Below are positions 27,222-35,578 of a stretch of DNA of 64,000 nt, in pieces (the stretch's first letter is position 1; every line of letters begins with the position of its first letter). The notes beneath the pieces were generated by a model. It searched no databases. It was not told the origin of the DNA and worked only from the letters and a program-made list of their open reading frames with translations. The stretch comes from an uncultured Clostridia bacterium (GTDB lineage: Bacteria > Bacillota > Clostridia > Oscillospirales > Ruminococcaceae). Both the position numbers and the translations under genes were made by a program. The DNA is taken from positions 124,001-188,000 of the forward strand of contig CANQHA010000002.1 of the NCBI GenBank assembly GCA_947623585.1, in the 5' to 3' direction.

Positions 27222-28438
27222 CAATAAAAAAAATCAGCGGGGGCGTGTGCGCTCCCAAGGGCTTCAGCGCCGCCGGAATGCACTGCGGAGTGCGCAAGAA
27301 CCGCGAGAAAAAGGACATCGCGATGATCTTCTGCGACGTTGAATGCAGCGCCGCCGCGGTCTATACGACCAACAAGGTCTACGGCGCGCCGATAACCGTT
27401 ACGCGTGAAAACCTCAAAAACGGCAGGGCGAGGGCTGTAATCTGCAACAGCGGCAACGCCAACACCTCTAACGCAGACGGCGTTGAAAAGGCGAGGGCGA
27501 TGTGCAAAATGACCGCCGAAGCGCTCGGAATTTCAAAGAGCGACGTCATCGTCGCCTCGACCGGCGTTATCGGGCTTACGCTCGACCTCGAGCCAATCGA
27601 ATACGGCATAAAAGAGCTTTCTAAGTCTCTTTCAAAAGAGGGCGGAAACGACGCCGCTCAGGCTATCATGACTACCGATACCCTTGTCAAGGAGATAGCG
27701 GTCGAGGCCGTTATCGGCGGAAAAACCGTCAGAATCGGCGCGATAGCCAAAGGCTCGGGAATGATACACCCGAACATGGCGACGATGCTTTCATTCATAA
27801 CCACCGACGCCGCGATAACCCCCGAAATGCTTCACAAGGCGCTTAAATCCGTCGTTGACAAGACCTATAACATGATCTCGGTTGACGGCGACACCTCGAC
27901 GAACGACATGGTATCTGTCATGGCTTCGGGGCTTGCCGAGAACGATTTGATAGACTCGGAGGGCGACGGCTTCGAGGCGTTCAAGGCCGCGCTCGAAGAG
28001 ATCGGCGGCTATATGGCCCCGATGATCGCAAAGGACGGCGAGGGTGCGACGAGGCTTCTTATCTGCAACGTAAGCGGCGCTCCCGACCTTTTGTGCGCAA
28101 AAACCGTCGCTCGCGGGGTCATCGCTTCAAGCCTCGTTAAGGCGATGTTTTTCGGCGCCGACGCCAACTGGGGAAGGCTTCTTTGCGCAATGGGCTATTG
28201 CGGGGCCGATTTTGACCTCTCAAAGGTCTCTATTTCAATGTCGAGCAGGGCGGGGAGCGTCCAAGGCGTTGAGAACGGCTTTTGCATTCCTTTCAGCGAG
28301 GAGGAAGCAAAGAAGATACTTCTTGAAAGCGAGATAACGATAGACATATCTATGGATCAGGGCGGTGCGGACGCGACCGCATGGGGCTGCGACCTGACCT
28401 ATGACTATGTAAAAATCAACGGAGATTACAGAAGCTGA
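27218..28438 (+). CDS. argJ: Glutamate N-acetyltransferase / amino-acid acetyltransferase
   Basis: 406 residues. It moves the acetyl group from N-acetylornithine to glutamate, so the pathway is cyclic. KGSGMIHPNMATMLSF is the self-cleavage site, where the Thr of MATML becomes the nucleophile. SGNANTSNADG and FGADANWGRLLCAMGY are further signatures. Whether it can also use acetyl-CoA cannot be told. Coupled to argC by ATGA. Confidence 0.95.
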   Translation: MTIKKISGGVCAPKGFSAAGMHCGVRKNREKKDIAMIFCDVECSAAAVYTTNKVYGAPITVTRENLKNGRARAVICNSGNANTSNADGVEKARAMCKMTAEALGISKSDVIVASTGVIGLTLDLEPIEYGIKELSKSLSKEGGNDAAQAIMTTDTLVKEIAVEAVIGGKTVRIGAIAKGSGMIHPNMATMLSFITTDAAITPEMLHKALKSVVDKTYNMISVDGDTSTNDMVSVMASGLAENDLIDSEGDGFEAFKAALEEIGGYMAPMIAKDGEGATRLLICNVSGAPDLLCAKTVARGVIASSLVKAMFFGADANWGRLLCAMGYCGADFDLSKVSISMSSRAGSVQGVENGFCIPFSEEEAKKILLESEITIDISMDQGGADATAWGCDLTYDYVKINGDYRS

Positions 28439-28452
28439 CGGAGGAGTTTCAA

Positions 28453-29319
28453 ATGCAGGACGGTCTTTCGACAAATCTTCAGGCACAGGTGCTTATAAGC
28501 GCGCTGCCCTATATTCAGAAGTACACCGGAAAGGTGGTAGTTGTGAAATACGGCGGCAACGCGATGATAAATCCCGAGCTGAAGCGCGCCGTCATGAGCG
28601 ATATAGTTTTGCTTTCGCTGATAGGTGTGCGGGTGGTTTTGGTCCACGGCGGAGGCCCCGAGATAACCGAAACGCTCAAGGCGCTGGGAAAAGAGAGCCG
28701 CTTTATCGGCGGGCTGAGATATACCGACAAGGACACCGCAAACGTCGTTCAGATGGTGCTTTCGGGCAAAACCAACAAAGACCTTGTTTCGCTGATAGGT
28801 CAGTGCGGAGGAAAAGCGCTCGGATTCTGCGGAATAGACGGCGGAATGATCAAATGCCGCAAGCTCGATAACGGCGCCGATCTCGGCTTTGTCGGAGAGA
28901 TAGTGGATATCGACCCGCAGCCCTTGGCAAACGCTATCTACAACAAATATATCCCCGTCATCGCGACCGTCGGCACCGATGAAAACGGTCAGGTCTATAA
29001 CATCAACGCCGACACTGCCGCCGCCGAGATAGCGACAGCGCTCGGGGCGGAAAACCTCATCACCTTAACGGATATCCGCGGGCTTATGAGAGACGTAAAC
29101 GACGATACCTCGATGATACCGTCGGTGAGGCTTTCCGAGGTGGACGGGCTCATCAGAAAGGGCGTCATTTCGGGAGGAATGATACCGAAGGTGCTCGGGT
29201 TTGTGAAAGCGCTTGAAAACGGCGTTAAAAAAGCCGTCATGATAGACGGAAGAATAGAACATTCAATACTTATCGAAATGTTTTCCGATGAAGGAATCGG
29301 AACGCTGTTCACTAAATGA
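28453..29319 (+). CDS. argB: Acetylglutamate kinase
   Basis: 288 residues. It phosphorylates N-acetylglutamate. VVKYGGNAM and VLVHGGGPEITETL form the phosphate loops, and LTDIRGLMRD the distal ATP site. ArgB is usually the arginine-inhibited step. The ATG follows GACGGAGGAGTTTCAA, 14 bases after argJ. Confidence 0.95.
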   Translation: MQDGLSTNLQAQVLISALPYIQKYTGKVVVVKYGGNAMINPELKRAVMSDIVLLSLIGVRVVLVHGGGPEITETLKALGKESRFIGGLRYTDKDTANVVQMVLSGKTNKDLVSLIGQCGGKALGFCGIDGGMIKCRKLDNGADLGFVGEIVDIDPQPLANAIYNKYIPVIATVGTDENGQVYNINADTAAAEIATALGAENLITLTDIRGLMRDVNDDTSMIPSVRLSEVDGLIRKGVISGGMIPKVLGFVKALENGVKKAVMIDGRIEHSILIEMFSDEGIGTLFTK

Positions 29320-29331
29320 CGAGGTGAAAAT

Positions 29332-30510
29332 ATGAGCAATTCTGATATTATCCGCGCCCGCGATTCGGAATACGTTGCCCACACATACGGACGCTTTCCG
29401 GTCGCTATTACCGAAGGCAAAAACGCCGTCTGTTTTGACGCCGACGGCGGAAGATATATTGATTTTACAAGCGGCATCGGCGTAAACTCTCTCGGCTTCT
29501 GCGACGAGGGCTGGCAAAGAGCCGTTATCGCGCAGCTTTCAAAGCTCCAGCACATCTCGAATCTTTACTATACCGAGCCGTGCGGCAGGCTTGCCGAGCT
29601 TTTGTGCAGCCGCACCGGTCTTAAAAAAGTGTTTTTCGCAAATGGCGGCGCCGAGGCGAACGAGGGCGCTATCAAGTGCGCGAGAAAGTATTCGTTCGAC
29701 AAATACGGCCCGGACAGAAGCGGTATTCTCACGCTGAAAAATTCTTTCCACGGCCGCACGGTGACAACTCTTTCGGCGACAGGTCAGGACGTTTTTCACA
29801 ACTATTTCTTCCCATTCACCGAGGGCTTCGACTTTGTGACCCCGGGGGATATCGGCGAGCTTAAAGCCAAATCCGAAGGCGTCTGCGCGCTGATGATCGA
29901 GCTCATTCAGGGCGAGGGCGGCGTCGTTCCGGTTGACAGAGAATATGTTAAAAAAGCCGCGGAGTTTTGCCGCGAAAAGGATATACTTTTAATCGTTGAC
30001 GAGGTGCAGACCGGCGTCGGCAGGACCGGAAGTTTGTTCTGCTTCCAGCAGTACGGCATAGCGCCCGACATCGTTACCACCGCAAAGGGCATCGGCGGGG
30101 GGCTCCCGCTGGCAGCCGTTTTATTCGGAGAAAAGACCGCCGAGGTTCTCGGCCCGGGCGATCACGCAACGACCTTCGGAGGGAATCCGGTCGCCTGCGC
30201 GGGCGCGGTCGAGATAATCGGCAGAATGGACGACAAATTTTTAGCGGAGGTTCTCGAAAAAGGAGAATATATCAAAAACAAGGCGCTCAAAATGCCTCAT
30301 GTGGGCGGCCTGAGCGGCATGGGGCTTATGCTCGGCATTTCGCTTTCGGACGGCATAAAGTCCGCCGACGTGGTCAGGGCGGGCATTTCGCAGGGCGTGC
30401 TGCTTCTCACCGCCAAGGAGAAGGTCAGACTTCTGCCGCCCCTCACCGTCACCTGCGCGGAGCTCGACGAGGGCCTTGCGGCGCTTGAAAAGGCGCTCGC
30501 GGGGTTTTAA
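29332..30510 (+). CDS. argD: Acetylornithine aminotransferase
   Basis: 392 residues, class III PLP enzyme. The lysine for PLP is in TTAKGIGGGLPLAA, preceded by LLIVDEVQTGVGRTG. It makes N-acetylornithine from glutamate. Last gene of the operon, 12 bases after argB behind ACGAGGTGAAAAT. argF, argG and argH are not in the window. Confidence 0.94.
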   Translation: MSNSDIIRARDSEYVAHTYGRFPVAITEGKNAVCFDADGGRYIDFTSGIGVNSLGFCDEGWQRAVIAQLSKLQHISNLYYTEPCGRLAELLCSRTGLKKVFFANGGAEANEGAIKCARKYSFDKYGPDRSGILTLKNSFHGRTVTTLSATGQDVFHNYFFPFTEGFDFVTPGDIGELKAKSEGVCALMIELIQGEGGVVPVDREYVKKAAEFCREKDILLIVDEVQTGVGRTGSLFCFQQYGIAPDIVTTAKGIGGGLPLAAVLFGEKTAEVLGPGDHATTFGGNPVACAGAVEIIGRMDDKFLAEVLEKGEYIKNKALKMPHVGGLSGMGLMLGISLSDGIKSADVVRAGISQGVLLLTAKEKVRLLPPLTVTCAELDEGLAALEKALAGF

Positions 30511-30526
30511 GACTTGTAAGATACGG

Positions 30527-30555
30527 AAAAAGCAGGCCGCGCGGTCTGCTTTTTT
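30527..30555 (+). terminator. Arginine operon terminator
   Basis: AAAAAGCAGGCC pairs with GGTCTGCTTTTT around a short GCGC loop. Confidence 0.85.
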
Positions 30556-30556
30556 G

Positions 30557-30686
30557 ATTTGCGCAAAAGGCGGGGCGGGGGGGCGAAGCCCGCGTCCCGC
30601 AGGGACGCCGCCCGCCCTCAAAGAGGGCGGCGCCGGCGCTTTGCGCCGGAGGCTTCGCCGCGCACTGCGTGCGGGTTTGCGCAAAT
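30557..30686. repeat. GC-rich nested hairpin cluster after argD
   Basis: Bounded by ATTTGCGCAAA (30557-30567) and its reverse complement TTTGCGCAAAT (30676-30686). Inside are GCGTCCC/GGGACGC (30592-30608), CGCCCTC/GAGGGCG, CCGGCGC/GCGCCGG and CCGCGCAC/GTGCGGG. Resembles 14851-15033 in layout. Confidence 0.7.
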
Positions 30687-30743
30687 TTAGGAGAGGCGCT
30701 CCGAGCGGGTGGACTGTTGGGCGGAGAAGTGTGGGCGAGGGGG

Positions 30744-30971
30744 AAAAAGGTATTCATCTTCCCCGCTCCCGCGGGTAAGAAGAATGCTATCGTTTATCAC
30801 CCCACCCCTGTCGGACTTTCTACGGATAGGGACAAATGAGTAGCCCCCGCCCCTAATAGGGGCGGGGGCGTTGCCATGTAGTGCTTCACTACAAACCTCT
30901 GACGGGGGGTGGGGTGACTTAAAATAGTATGAAATCACTCCCTCGCAAGAGGGAGTGATTGAATACCTTTT
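30744..30971. repeat. PMR element copy A (full)
   Basis: 228 bp bounded by AAAAAGGTATTC and GAATACCTTTT. Left hairpin ATTC..TCTT.CCCGC / GCGGG.AAGA..GAAT; on the minus strand its loop reads GGGA. Right hairpin AATCACTCCCTC (30933-30944) / GAGGGAGTGATT (30949-30960), loop GCAA. Centre GCCCCCGCCCC/GGGGCGGGGGC. Inner arms CACCCCACCCC and GGGGTGGGGTG pair. Non-coding. Confidence 0.85.
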
Positions 30972-31109
30972 CTTCTTCCACGCTATGTCCCTAAACGCTC
31001 CATGCGCACAAAAGCCCCGCAGTGGCTTTGTGCCACAGACGCGGGGTTTTGTCCGAGAGGACGAGCCGCCGATTCGGTATGGCGGCGAAGTTCGATTGGC
31101 TACAAAACC

Positions 31110-31153
31110 CGCTTATGTTCCCCTCGTAAGAGGGGAATATTTCATACCTTTTT
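31110..31153. repeat. PMR element fragment A2 (one end only)
   Basis: TTCCCCTC (31118-31125) / GAGGGGAA (31130-31137), loop GTAA, then TTTCATACCTTTTTACCGCTC, matching the right end and outer tail of other copies. Between copy A and here is a compound hairpin at about 31009-31054 (GCCCCGC/GCGGGGT enclosing GTGGC/GCCAC). From 31154 to 31232 nothing further is seen. Confidence 0.6.
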
Positions 31154-31232
31154 ACCGCTCAGTTCGCTTTCCGCCAAGCGTAGGTATAAAGCGCAAATCA
31201 AAATCTTCTCCCATCCTCCGAAAAGCGCTCTC

Positions 31233-32453
31233 TCACTCTTCTCCCCACATCTCTATCAGCCGCTGATAGGCGAATTCGCCCATGTGCTTATATCCCGAGG
31301 GGTTCGGGTGGAGGTTGTCAAGGCTGTACTCCGGGGCGAGGTAAGACGGGTCGTCGGGGTTCGAGAGCTCGCCGGCGAAGTCGATTACTCCGTCGAATTT
31401 CGCCTTATTCATGATCCAGTCGTTGACCTTTGTTCTTATCGAATCGTGGAGCTCGGAATAATATCCGTTGCCGTTCACCGGCATAATGGTGCCGCCGTAA
31501 ACTTTTATGCCGTTTTCGTGGCACTTGTCTATCATGATTTTAAACTCGTCTATCATCGTGCCCGAGATGTCCTCGCTTGCATAGCCGATGTCGTTTATGC
31601 CGATGAGGATTATAACATATCTGACGCCGGCAATGTTGAGAACGTCGCGGTCAAAGCGATCCCTTGCGGCAGGCCCGAGGCCGCCCGAAATGGCGTTTCC
31701 GCCGATGCCCTCGTTCACGACGGTGATATTATAATCGGGGTTAGCGTTGAAGAGGCGGTTCATCTCGTCGCTCCAGCGTTCAAATTGGTTGGTCGTGGTG
31801 CCGTAGCCGTCGGTTATCGAGTCTCCTAAAAGAACGAGAGTGCGGGGGCCGGCCTCGGCCCAAACGTCAAGTTCGCTGATGAAATACCAGCTTGTCATGA
31901 CCTCTTCGGCCTCAAATGATTCGTCGGCAACGTGGTCGCCCGAAATTATCCATGTCGAGCAGCGGGCGCCGGTATGGCTCGTCGGGGTAGAGCCTGCGTA
32001 TTTGCCGAATTTCATCGTCACCGCAAGGTCGTCGAGCGCCTCAAACTCAAAATCTATCTCGTCCGAGGTGACAGTCTGTCCGGCGGGAATATCAACGCTT
32101 TCAGAGCCGCCGAAGGTTATTTTTACGTCGGTCGAAAGGTCGATGGCGTTGCCGGTCGGGTCGAGAAGGTGAGCTAAGTGTATCGACTCGATCTGCGCGG
32201 GGATATCGCCGTGCTCGTTTGAAAGGGTGAGCTTTATTTTGTTTCCGCCGATGTTTGCGCGGATCTGCTGGCGAACGGTATTTTCTTTGAGGGGAGGCTT
32301 TATCGGCGTTTCGTTAATGCCGGCGGCAAGCTGAGCCGAAGCCCATGCGGCATACCAGCCCTCGGAATCGGGTATTTCTTTTCCGCCGCACGAGGTCAGC
32401 GACAAAAGCATCAGCGCCGAAATGATGATTGCAAAAAATCTTTTGAGTTTCAC
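31233..32453 (-). CDS. SGNH/GDSL-family hydrolase, lipoprotein
   Basis: 406 residues. MKLKRFFAIIISALMLLSL then TSC is a lipoprotein signal, so it acts outside the membrane. After a beta-rich N-terminal domain (about 25-205), the hydrolase domain has LGDSITDGYG (nucleophile Ser, block I), GINDIG (block III) and DNLHPN (Asp and His, block V). The family includes carbohydrate esterases, so removal of acetyl or other ester groups from polysaccharide is likely. The start is a GTG overlapping the stop of the upstream paralogue. Confidence 0.88.
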   Translation of the reverse strand: MKLKRFFAIIISALMLLSLTSCGGKEIPDSEGWYAAWASAQLAAGINETPIKPPLKENTVRQQIRANIGGNKIKLTLSNEHGDIPAQIESIHLAHLLDPTGNAIDLSTDVKITFGGSESVDIPAGQTVTSDEIDFEFEALDDLAVTMKFGKYAGSTPTSHTGARCSTWIISGDHVADESFEAEEVMTSWYFISELDVWAEAGPRTLVLLGDSITDGYGTTTNQFERWSDEMNRLFNANPDYNITVVNEGIGGNAISGGLGPAARDRFDRDVLNIAGVRYVIILIGINDIGYASEDISGTMIDEFKIMIDKCHENGIKVYGGTIMPVNGNGYYSELHDSIRTKVNDWIMNKAKFDGVIDFAGELSNPDDPSYLAPEYSLDNLHPNPSGYKHMGEFAYQRLIEMWGEE

Positions 32454-33643
32454 GGTTTTTCCTCCCTGTCAATAAAATCTTTAATATGGTTAAAAACTGT
32501 CTGTCCTATGAGCTTATATCCGCTGTCGTTGAAGTGCAGAAAATCGTTCCAGACCGAGACGTATTTTCTTTCAAGCTGCGCGGAATCGTCTTTTGAGGCG
32601 ACGGTCGCCGCAAGATCTATAACTCCGTCGAAGCCCGAATCGTCCGAAAGCACGAAACGGTTGACCTCGAGGCGGATCTTCTCATGAAGCTCGCTGTAAT
32701 AGGCGTTTCCCTTGAACGGAGTGATAGTGCAGCCGAAGATTTTTATTTCGTTTTTGCGGCAGCGCTCGATGACGGACTTGTATTCGTTTATGATGTTTTG
32801 CGAAATGTCCTCGTGCGAAGCGCCGATGTCGTTCACTCCCATGAACAGCACGCAATACTTCACCCCGGGTATCGGAAAAACGTCGCGGTTTGCGCGGACC
32901 GTTCCCGCGATCTCTCCGCCGTAGTAATAAAGGGCGGTGGCGCCTATTCCCATGTTCACAACGCCGAGGCGCGAGAGCGAGGGGTCATTTTGCAGAAGCC
33001 GTGCAAGCTCGTCGGTATATCTTGAGAAGCCGTTTGTGGTGACGCTCGCGCCGTCGGTCAGAGAATCTCCGAGACAGACTATCGCGCCGCAGTCCTTTTC
33101 GGCGAGGGTGTGCAGCCCGCAGATGTAATACCACGAGGTCATGACCTGAGTTTTCTCAAAGTCGTTGTCCGAGGCGTGTCTGCCCTCGGTGACCCAAGCG
33201 TGGCAGCGCGAAGCGGTGTGGCAGGAAAGGGTCTGCATCGAATCGGGGGCGTTTTTCAGCTCCATAGTCACCGCAAGGTCGCACAGCGGAGAAAAGTCAA
33301 AATCGAGCGGGTCGGTGGTGATCCGTTCTCCCGCCGAAACGGTGAAAGCGCCTTTGCCGCCCAGCTTCAGCTCGGAAACTGTCGCGACGTCGATTTCGTG
33401 ACTGTGCGGGTCGAGCAGCTTTGCAACGGTAATTTTCTCGATCTCAAGCCCGCGGTCGCCGTACTCGTTTGAGATGACGAGGCGAAGGGCCTTTCCGCCC
33501 AAAGATGTCCTTATCTGCTGCCGAAGCGTGCTTCCTTGAAGCCTCGGCGAGACGGGTATCTGTTCTTCTTCGTTTGTCGGCGTTAAGATCGCCGTGCCCC
33601 ATGTCGCCACCCAGAAGCCCTCGGCGGGGTTTTGTGAGGTCAT
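32450..33643 (-). CDS. SGNH/GDSL-family hydrolase without signal peptide
   Basis: 397 residues, a clear paralogue of the lipoprotein downstream: same beta-rich N-terminal part (LRQQIRTSLGGKALRLVISN against VRQQIRANIGGNKIKLTLSN), then LGDSLTDGAS, GVNDIG and NDFLHFNDSGY with catalytic Ser, Asp and His. It has no signal peptide or membrane helix, so it probably acts in the cytoplasm. ACAGGAGGCAAGACCGA precedes the ATG. The pair suggests one ester substrate handled outside and again after uptake. Confidence 0.87.
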   Translation of the reverse strand: MTSQNPAEGFWVATWGTAILTPTNEEEQIPVSPRLQGSTLRQQIRTSLGGKALRLVISNEYGDRGLEIEKITVAKLLDPHSHEIDVATVSELKLGGKGAFTVSAGERITTDPLDFDFSPLCDLAVTMELKNAPDSMQTLSCHTASRCHAWVTEGRHASDNDFEKTQVMTSWYYICGLHTLAEKDCGAIVCLGDSLTDGASVTTNGFSRYTDELARLLQNDPSLSRLGVVNMGIGATALYYYGGEIAGTVRANRDVFPIPGVKYCVLFMGVNDIGASHEDISQNIINEYKSVIERCRKNEIKIFGCTITPFKGNAYYSELHEKIRLEVNRFVLSDDSGFDGVIDLAATVASKDDSAQLERKYVSVWNDFLHFNDSGYKLIGQTVFNHIKDFIDREEKP

Positions 33644-33678
33644 TCGGTCTTGCCTCCTGTCGGTAAATGATTGAAGTA

Positions 33679-33707
33679 ATTATATCACGCCGTGAGGGAA
33701 AAGTAAA
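33679..33707 (-). promoter_or_regulatory. Promoter of the SGNH hydrolase pair
   Basis: Minus strand TTTACT (33707-33702), 17-base spacer, TATAAT (33684-33679). Confidence 0.7.
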
Positions 33708-33733
33708 GAGAAAAATCGGAGAATTAGGGGAGT

Positions 33734-33865
33734 TTGATAGCCCCCGCCCCTCGAGGGGCGGGGGCTGTGCTTTGTAGTGCTTCGCTACAAACTTTTGGCG
33801 GGGGTGGGGTGGCTAAACGATAGCATCCATATTTTCCGGCAGAGGAAAATATGGATACCTTTTTT
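33734..33865. repeat. PMR half-element B1
   Basis: Centre AGCCCCCGCCCC TCGA GGGGCGGGGGCT (33739-33766), small hairpin TGTAGTG/CGCTACA, inner arm GGGGGTGGGGTG, then CGATAGCAT and hairpin ATCCATATTTTCC (33825-33837) / GGAAAATATGGAT (33844-33856), then ACCTTTTTT. The left arm is missing. Confidence 0.8.
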
Positions 33866-33947
33866 CCGCTCATGCGCCGCCGGTGCAAACTGCAACTCAC
33901 GGTTCGCGCTTTATTCCGACATTTGCCGCAAGCCGAGCCGACCGCTT

Positions 33948-34072
33948 AAAAGGTATTCAATCATTCCCTCTCACGAGGTAATGATTTCATACTATTTTAA
34001 GTCACCCCACCCCGATATACTTCCTACGGAACGGAAACACGAATCCGCCCCGCCCCTTAAGGGGCGGGGCGG
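33948..34072. repeat. PMR half-element B2
   Basis: AAAAGGTATTC, hairpin AATCATT.CCTC / GAGG.AATGATT (minus-strand loop GTGA), arm CACCCCACCCC, and a longer centre CCGCCCCGCCCC TTAA GGGGCGGGGCGG (34045-34072). Its right arm is missing. B1 and B2 lie end to end in opposite order, like one element turned inside out. Confidence 0.8.
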
Positions 34073-34091
34073 GGGCCTCCCTTCAATTCTT

Positions 34092-34943
34092 CTACCTCTC
34101 CATCTTCGCAAAGAACGCCGCGGCGATAGCGCCCGGGCCGGCGTGAGTGCCGACGACGCTTCCGACGTCGGATATCCTCAGTGCGCTTTGGTGCTCGTTC
34201 CAAAGCCTCGAAAAATCGTTTATGTACCTTTTCAGCGTCGAGTCGTCGGTGCCGGTATAGCCGAGCAGCACCGGCATATCGAAATCGACGCCGCCCGCCT
34301 TTTCGATCTCGGCCTCCAAAAGGTTGTTTCCCTGCTTCGCCCCTCGGGCCTTGCCGAGCAGCTTGATCTCGCCGTCCTCGACGCTTATCACCGGCTTGAA
34401 AGATAAAAGCTCGCCCGCAAAAGCGACGGTTTTTGATATCCTCCCGCCCTTTTTGAGATATTCAAGGGTATCTACCATCGCGACGAGCTTAACTCTTTGC
34501 TTGACGGCCTCTGTTTTTTCTGAGATCTCCGCCGCGCCAAGTCCCTCGTCAGCAAGGCTGAGAGCATATTCCGCCAAAATTCCCGCCGAAAGCGTTACCG
34601 AGCCGGAATCGACCACAAAAACCTTTCCCGGAAAATCTTGGGCGGCAAGGGCGGCGCTTTGATAAGTTCCCGACAGCTTTTTTGATATGGTCAGAAACAC
34701 CGCGTCGTCGCCGTTTGCGGTTACCCGTTCAAAAACCTCCGCACATTCAAAGGGCGTCGCCTGACTTGTTTTCGGAAGCTCGGCGCTTTGGCGCAGCTTT
34801 TCATAGAATTCCGCGTGGCTCAGATTTACGCCGTCGATGAATTTTTCCTCTCCGAAAAACACGCTCAGCGGCACCGTTTCAAAGCGGTCTTTAATGCTCG
34901 GCGCAACGTCCGCCGAAGAGTCGATGATGATTTTTACGCCCAT
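34092..34943 (-). CDS. DegV family protein, fatty-acid binding type
   Basis: 283 residues. IIIDSSADV at the start, TISKKLSGTYQSA, VDSGSVTLSAG, YLKKGGRIS and a C-terminal GTHAGPGAI are DegV signatures. Such proteins bind a fatty acid and serve as the binding part of the FakA/FakB kinase or related systems. It overlaps the upstream MarR-type gene by 10 bases, so it is under that regulator's promoter. A second degV gene is at 53473. Confidence 0.9.
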   Translation of the reverse strand: MGVKIIIDSSADVAPSIKDRFETVPLSVFFGEEKFIDGVNLSHAEFYEKLRQSAELPKTSQATPFECAEVFERVTANGDDAVFLTISKKLSGTYQSAALAAQDFPGKVFVVDSGSVTLSAGILAEYALSLADEGLGAAEISEKTEAVKQRVKLVAMVDTLEYLKKGGRISKTVAFAGELLSFKPVISVEDGEIKLLGKARGAKQGNNLLEAEIEKAGGVDFDMPVLLGYTGTDDSTLKRYINDFSRLWNEHQSALRISDVGSVVGTHAGPGAIAAAFFAKMER

Positions 34944-35434
34944 GATTCCTCCCGATTCGCGACCGGCTCCGAAAGAGCCTCTTCCTGCGGAAGCCCGGTG
35001 CGGCAGAGCTCCTGCATATTTTTGTTTATGACCTCGAGCGCGTTATAAAGCTGCTCGCGGTCTTTTTCGTCAAGTCCGTTTCCGGCGATGTTTTCGGCAA
35101 GAGCCGCTTTTTTGACGATGCTTTCGGTGATCGCCATGCCGTATTCGGTCAGCGTCAGCTTCGCCCGATAAAGGTTTCCCGAGCCGGTCTCCTTTTTAAG
35201 GATACCTTTCGATTCCAAAACCGCGACCGCCCGCGAAACGTCGGCCTTATCGCGCCCGCACAGCGCTCCGAGCTGCGTTGCGGTGATTCCCTCGGGGCGG
35301 CGGCGCATCGCAATCAGATATACGCAATACGAGCCCTTTAAGCCGTAAAAAAGCATCTCGTCCGAGGCTATTTTGTTCCAGCAGCGCTGAATTTCATATA
35401 TCGTGCAGCTGAATTTTTCAAACCTGTCAAGCAT
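34934..35434 (-). CDS. MarR-family transcriptional regulator
   Basis: 166 residues. A winged-helix domain is seen at about 45-115: GITATQLGALCGRDKADVSR is the recognition helix-turn-helix and LTEYGMAITE the wing side. AAAAGGAGATTTTAAGTC precedes the ATG. A 12-base perfect palindrome covers its -35 box, which fits self-repression released by a ligand. Because degV is in the same operon, a fatty acid or acyl compound is a reasonable guess for the signal. Confidence 0.9.
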   Translation of the reverse strand: MLDRFEKFSCTIYEIQRCWNKIASDEMLFYGLKGSYCVYLIAMRRRPEGITATQLGALCGRDKADVSRAVAVLESKGILKKETGSGNLYRAKLTLTEYGMAITESIVKKAALAENIAGNGLDEKDREQLYNALEVINKNMQELCRTGLPQEEALSEPVANREESWA

Positions 35435-35478
35435 GACTTAAAATCTCCTTTTAGGCGTTCGGCCTTTTTGTCGAGACA

Positions 35479-35515
35479 ATTATAAAACAAAGATGTTGAA
35501 ATGTCAACATCTTTG
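35479..35515 (-). promoter_or_regulatory. marR-degV promoter with palindromic operator
   Basis: Minus strand TTGACA (35507-35502), 17-base spacer, TATAAT (35484-35479). The -35 box is inside CAAAGATGTTGA (35488-35499) AATG TCAACATCTTTG (35504-35515), a perfect 12-base inverted repeat. Confidence 0.88.
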
Positions 35516-35545
35516 CGGAAGATTTTTTAATTTTTTAAAAATTTT

Positions 35546-35570
35546 GCAGGGAGCGTTTTATGCTCCCTGC
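35546..35570 (-). terminator. Terminator after pspA
   Basis: GCAGGGAGC (35546-35554) pairs with GCTCCCTGC (35562-35570), followed on the minus strand by AAAATTTTT. Confidence 0.65.
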
Positions 35571-35578
35571 GAAAAACA

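Noticed and set aside
30241..30938. Open frames over the argD end and the following GC-rich region
   Set aside because: They are translations of hairpin repeats and of PMR copy A, rich in Pro, Arg and Ala with no family signal.
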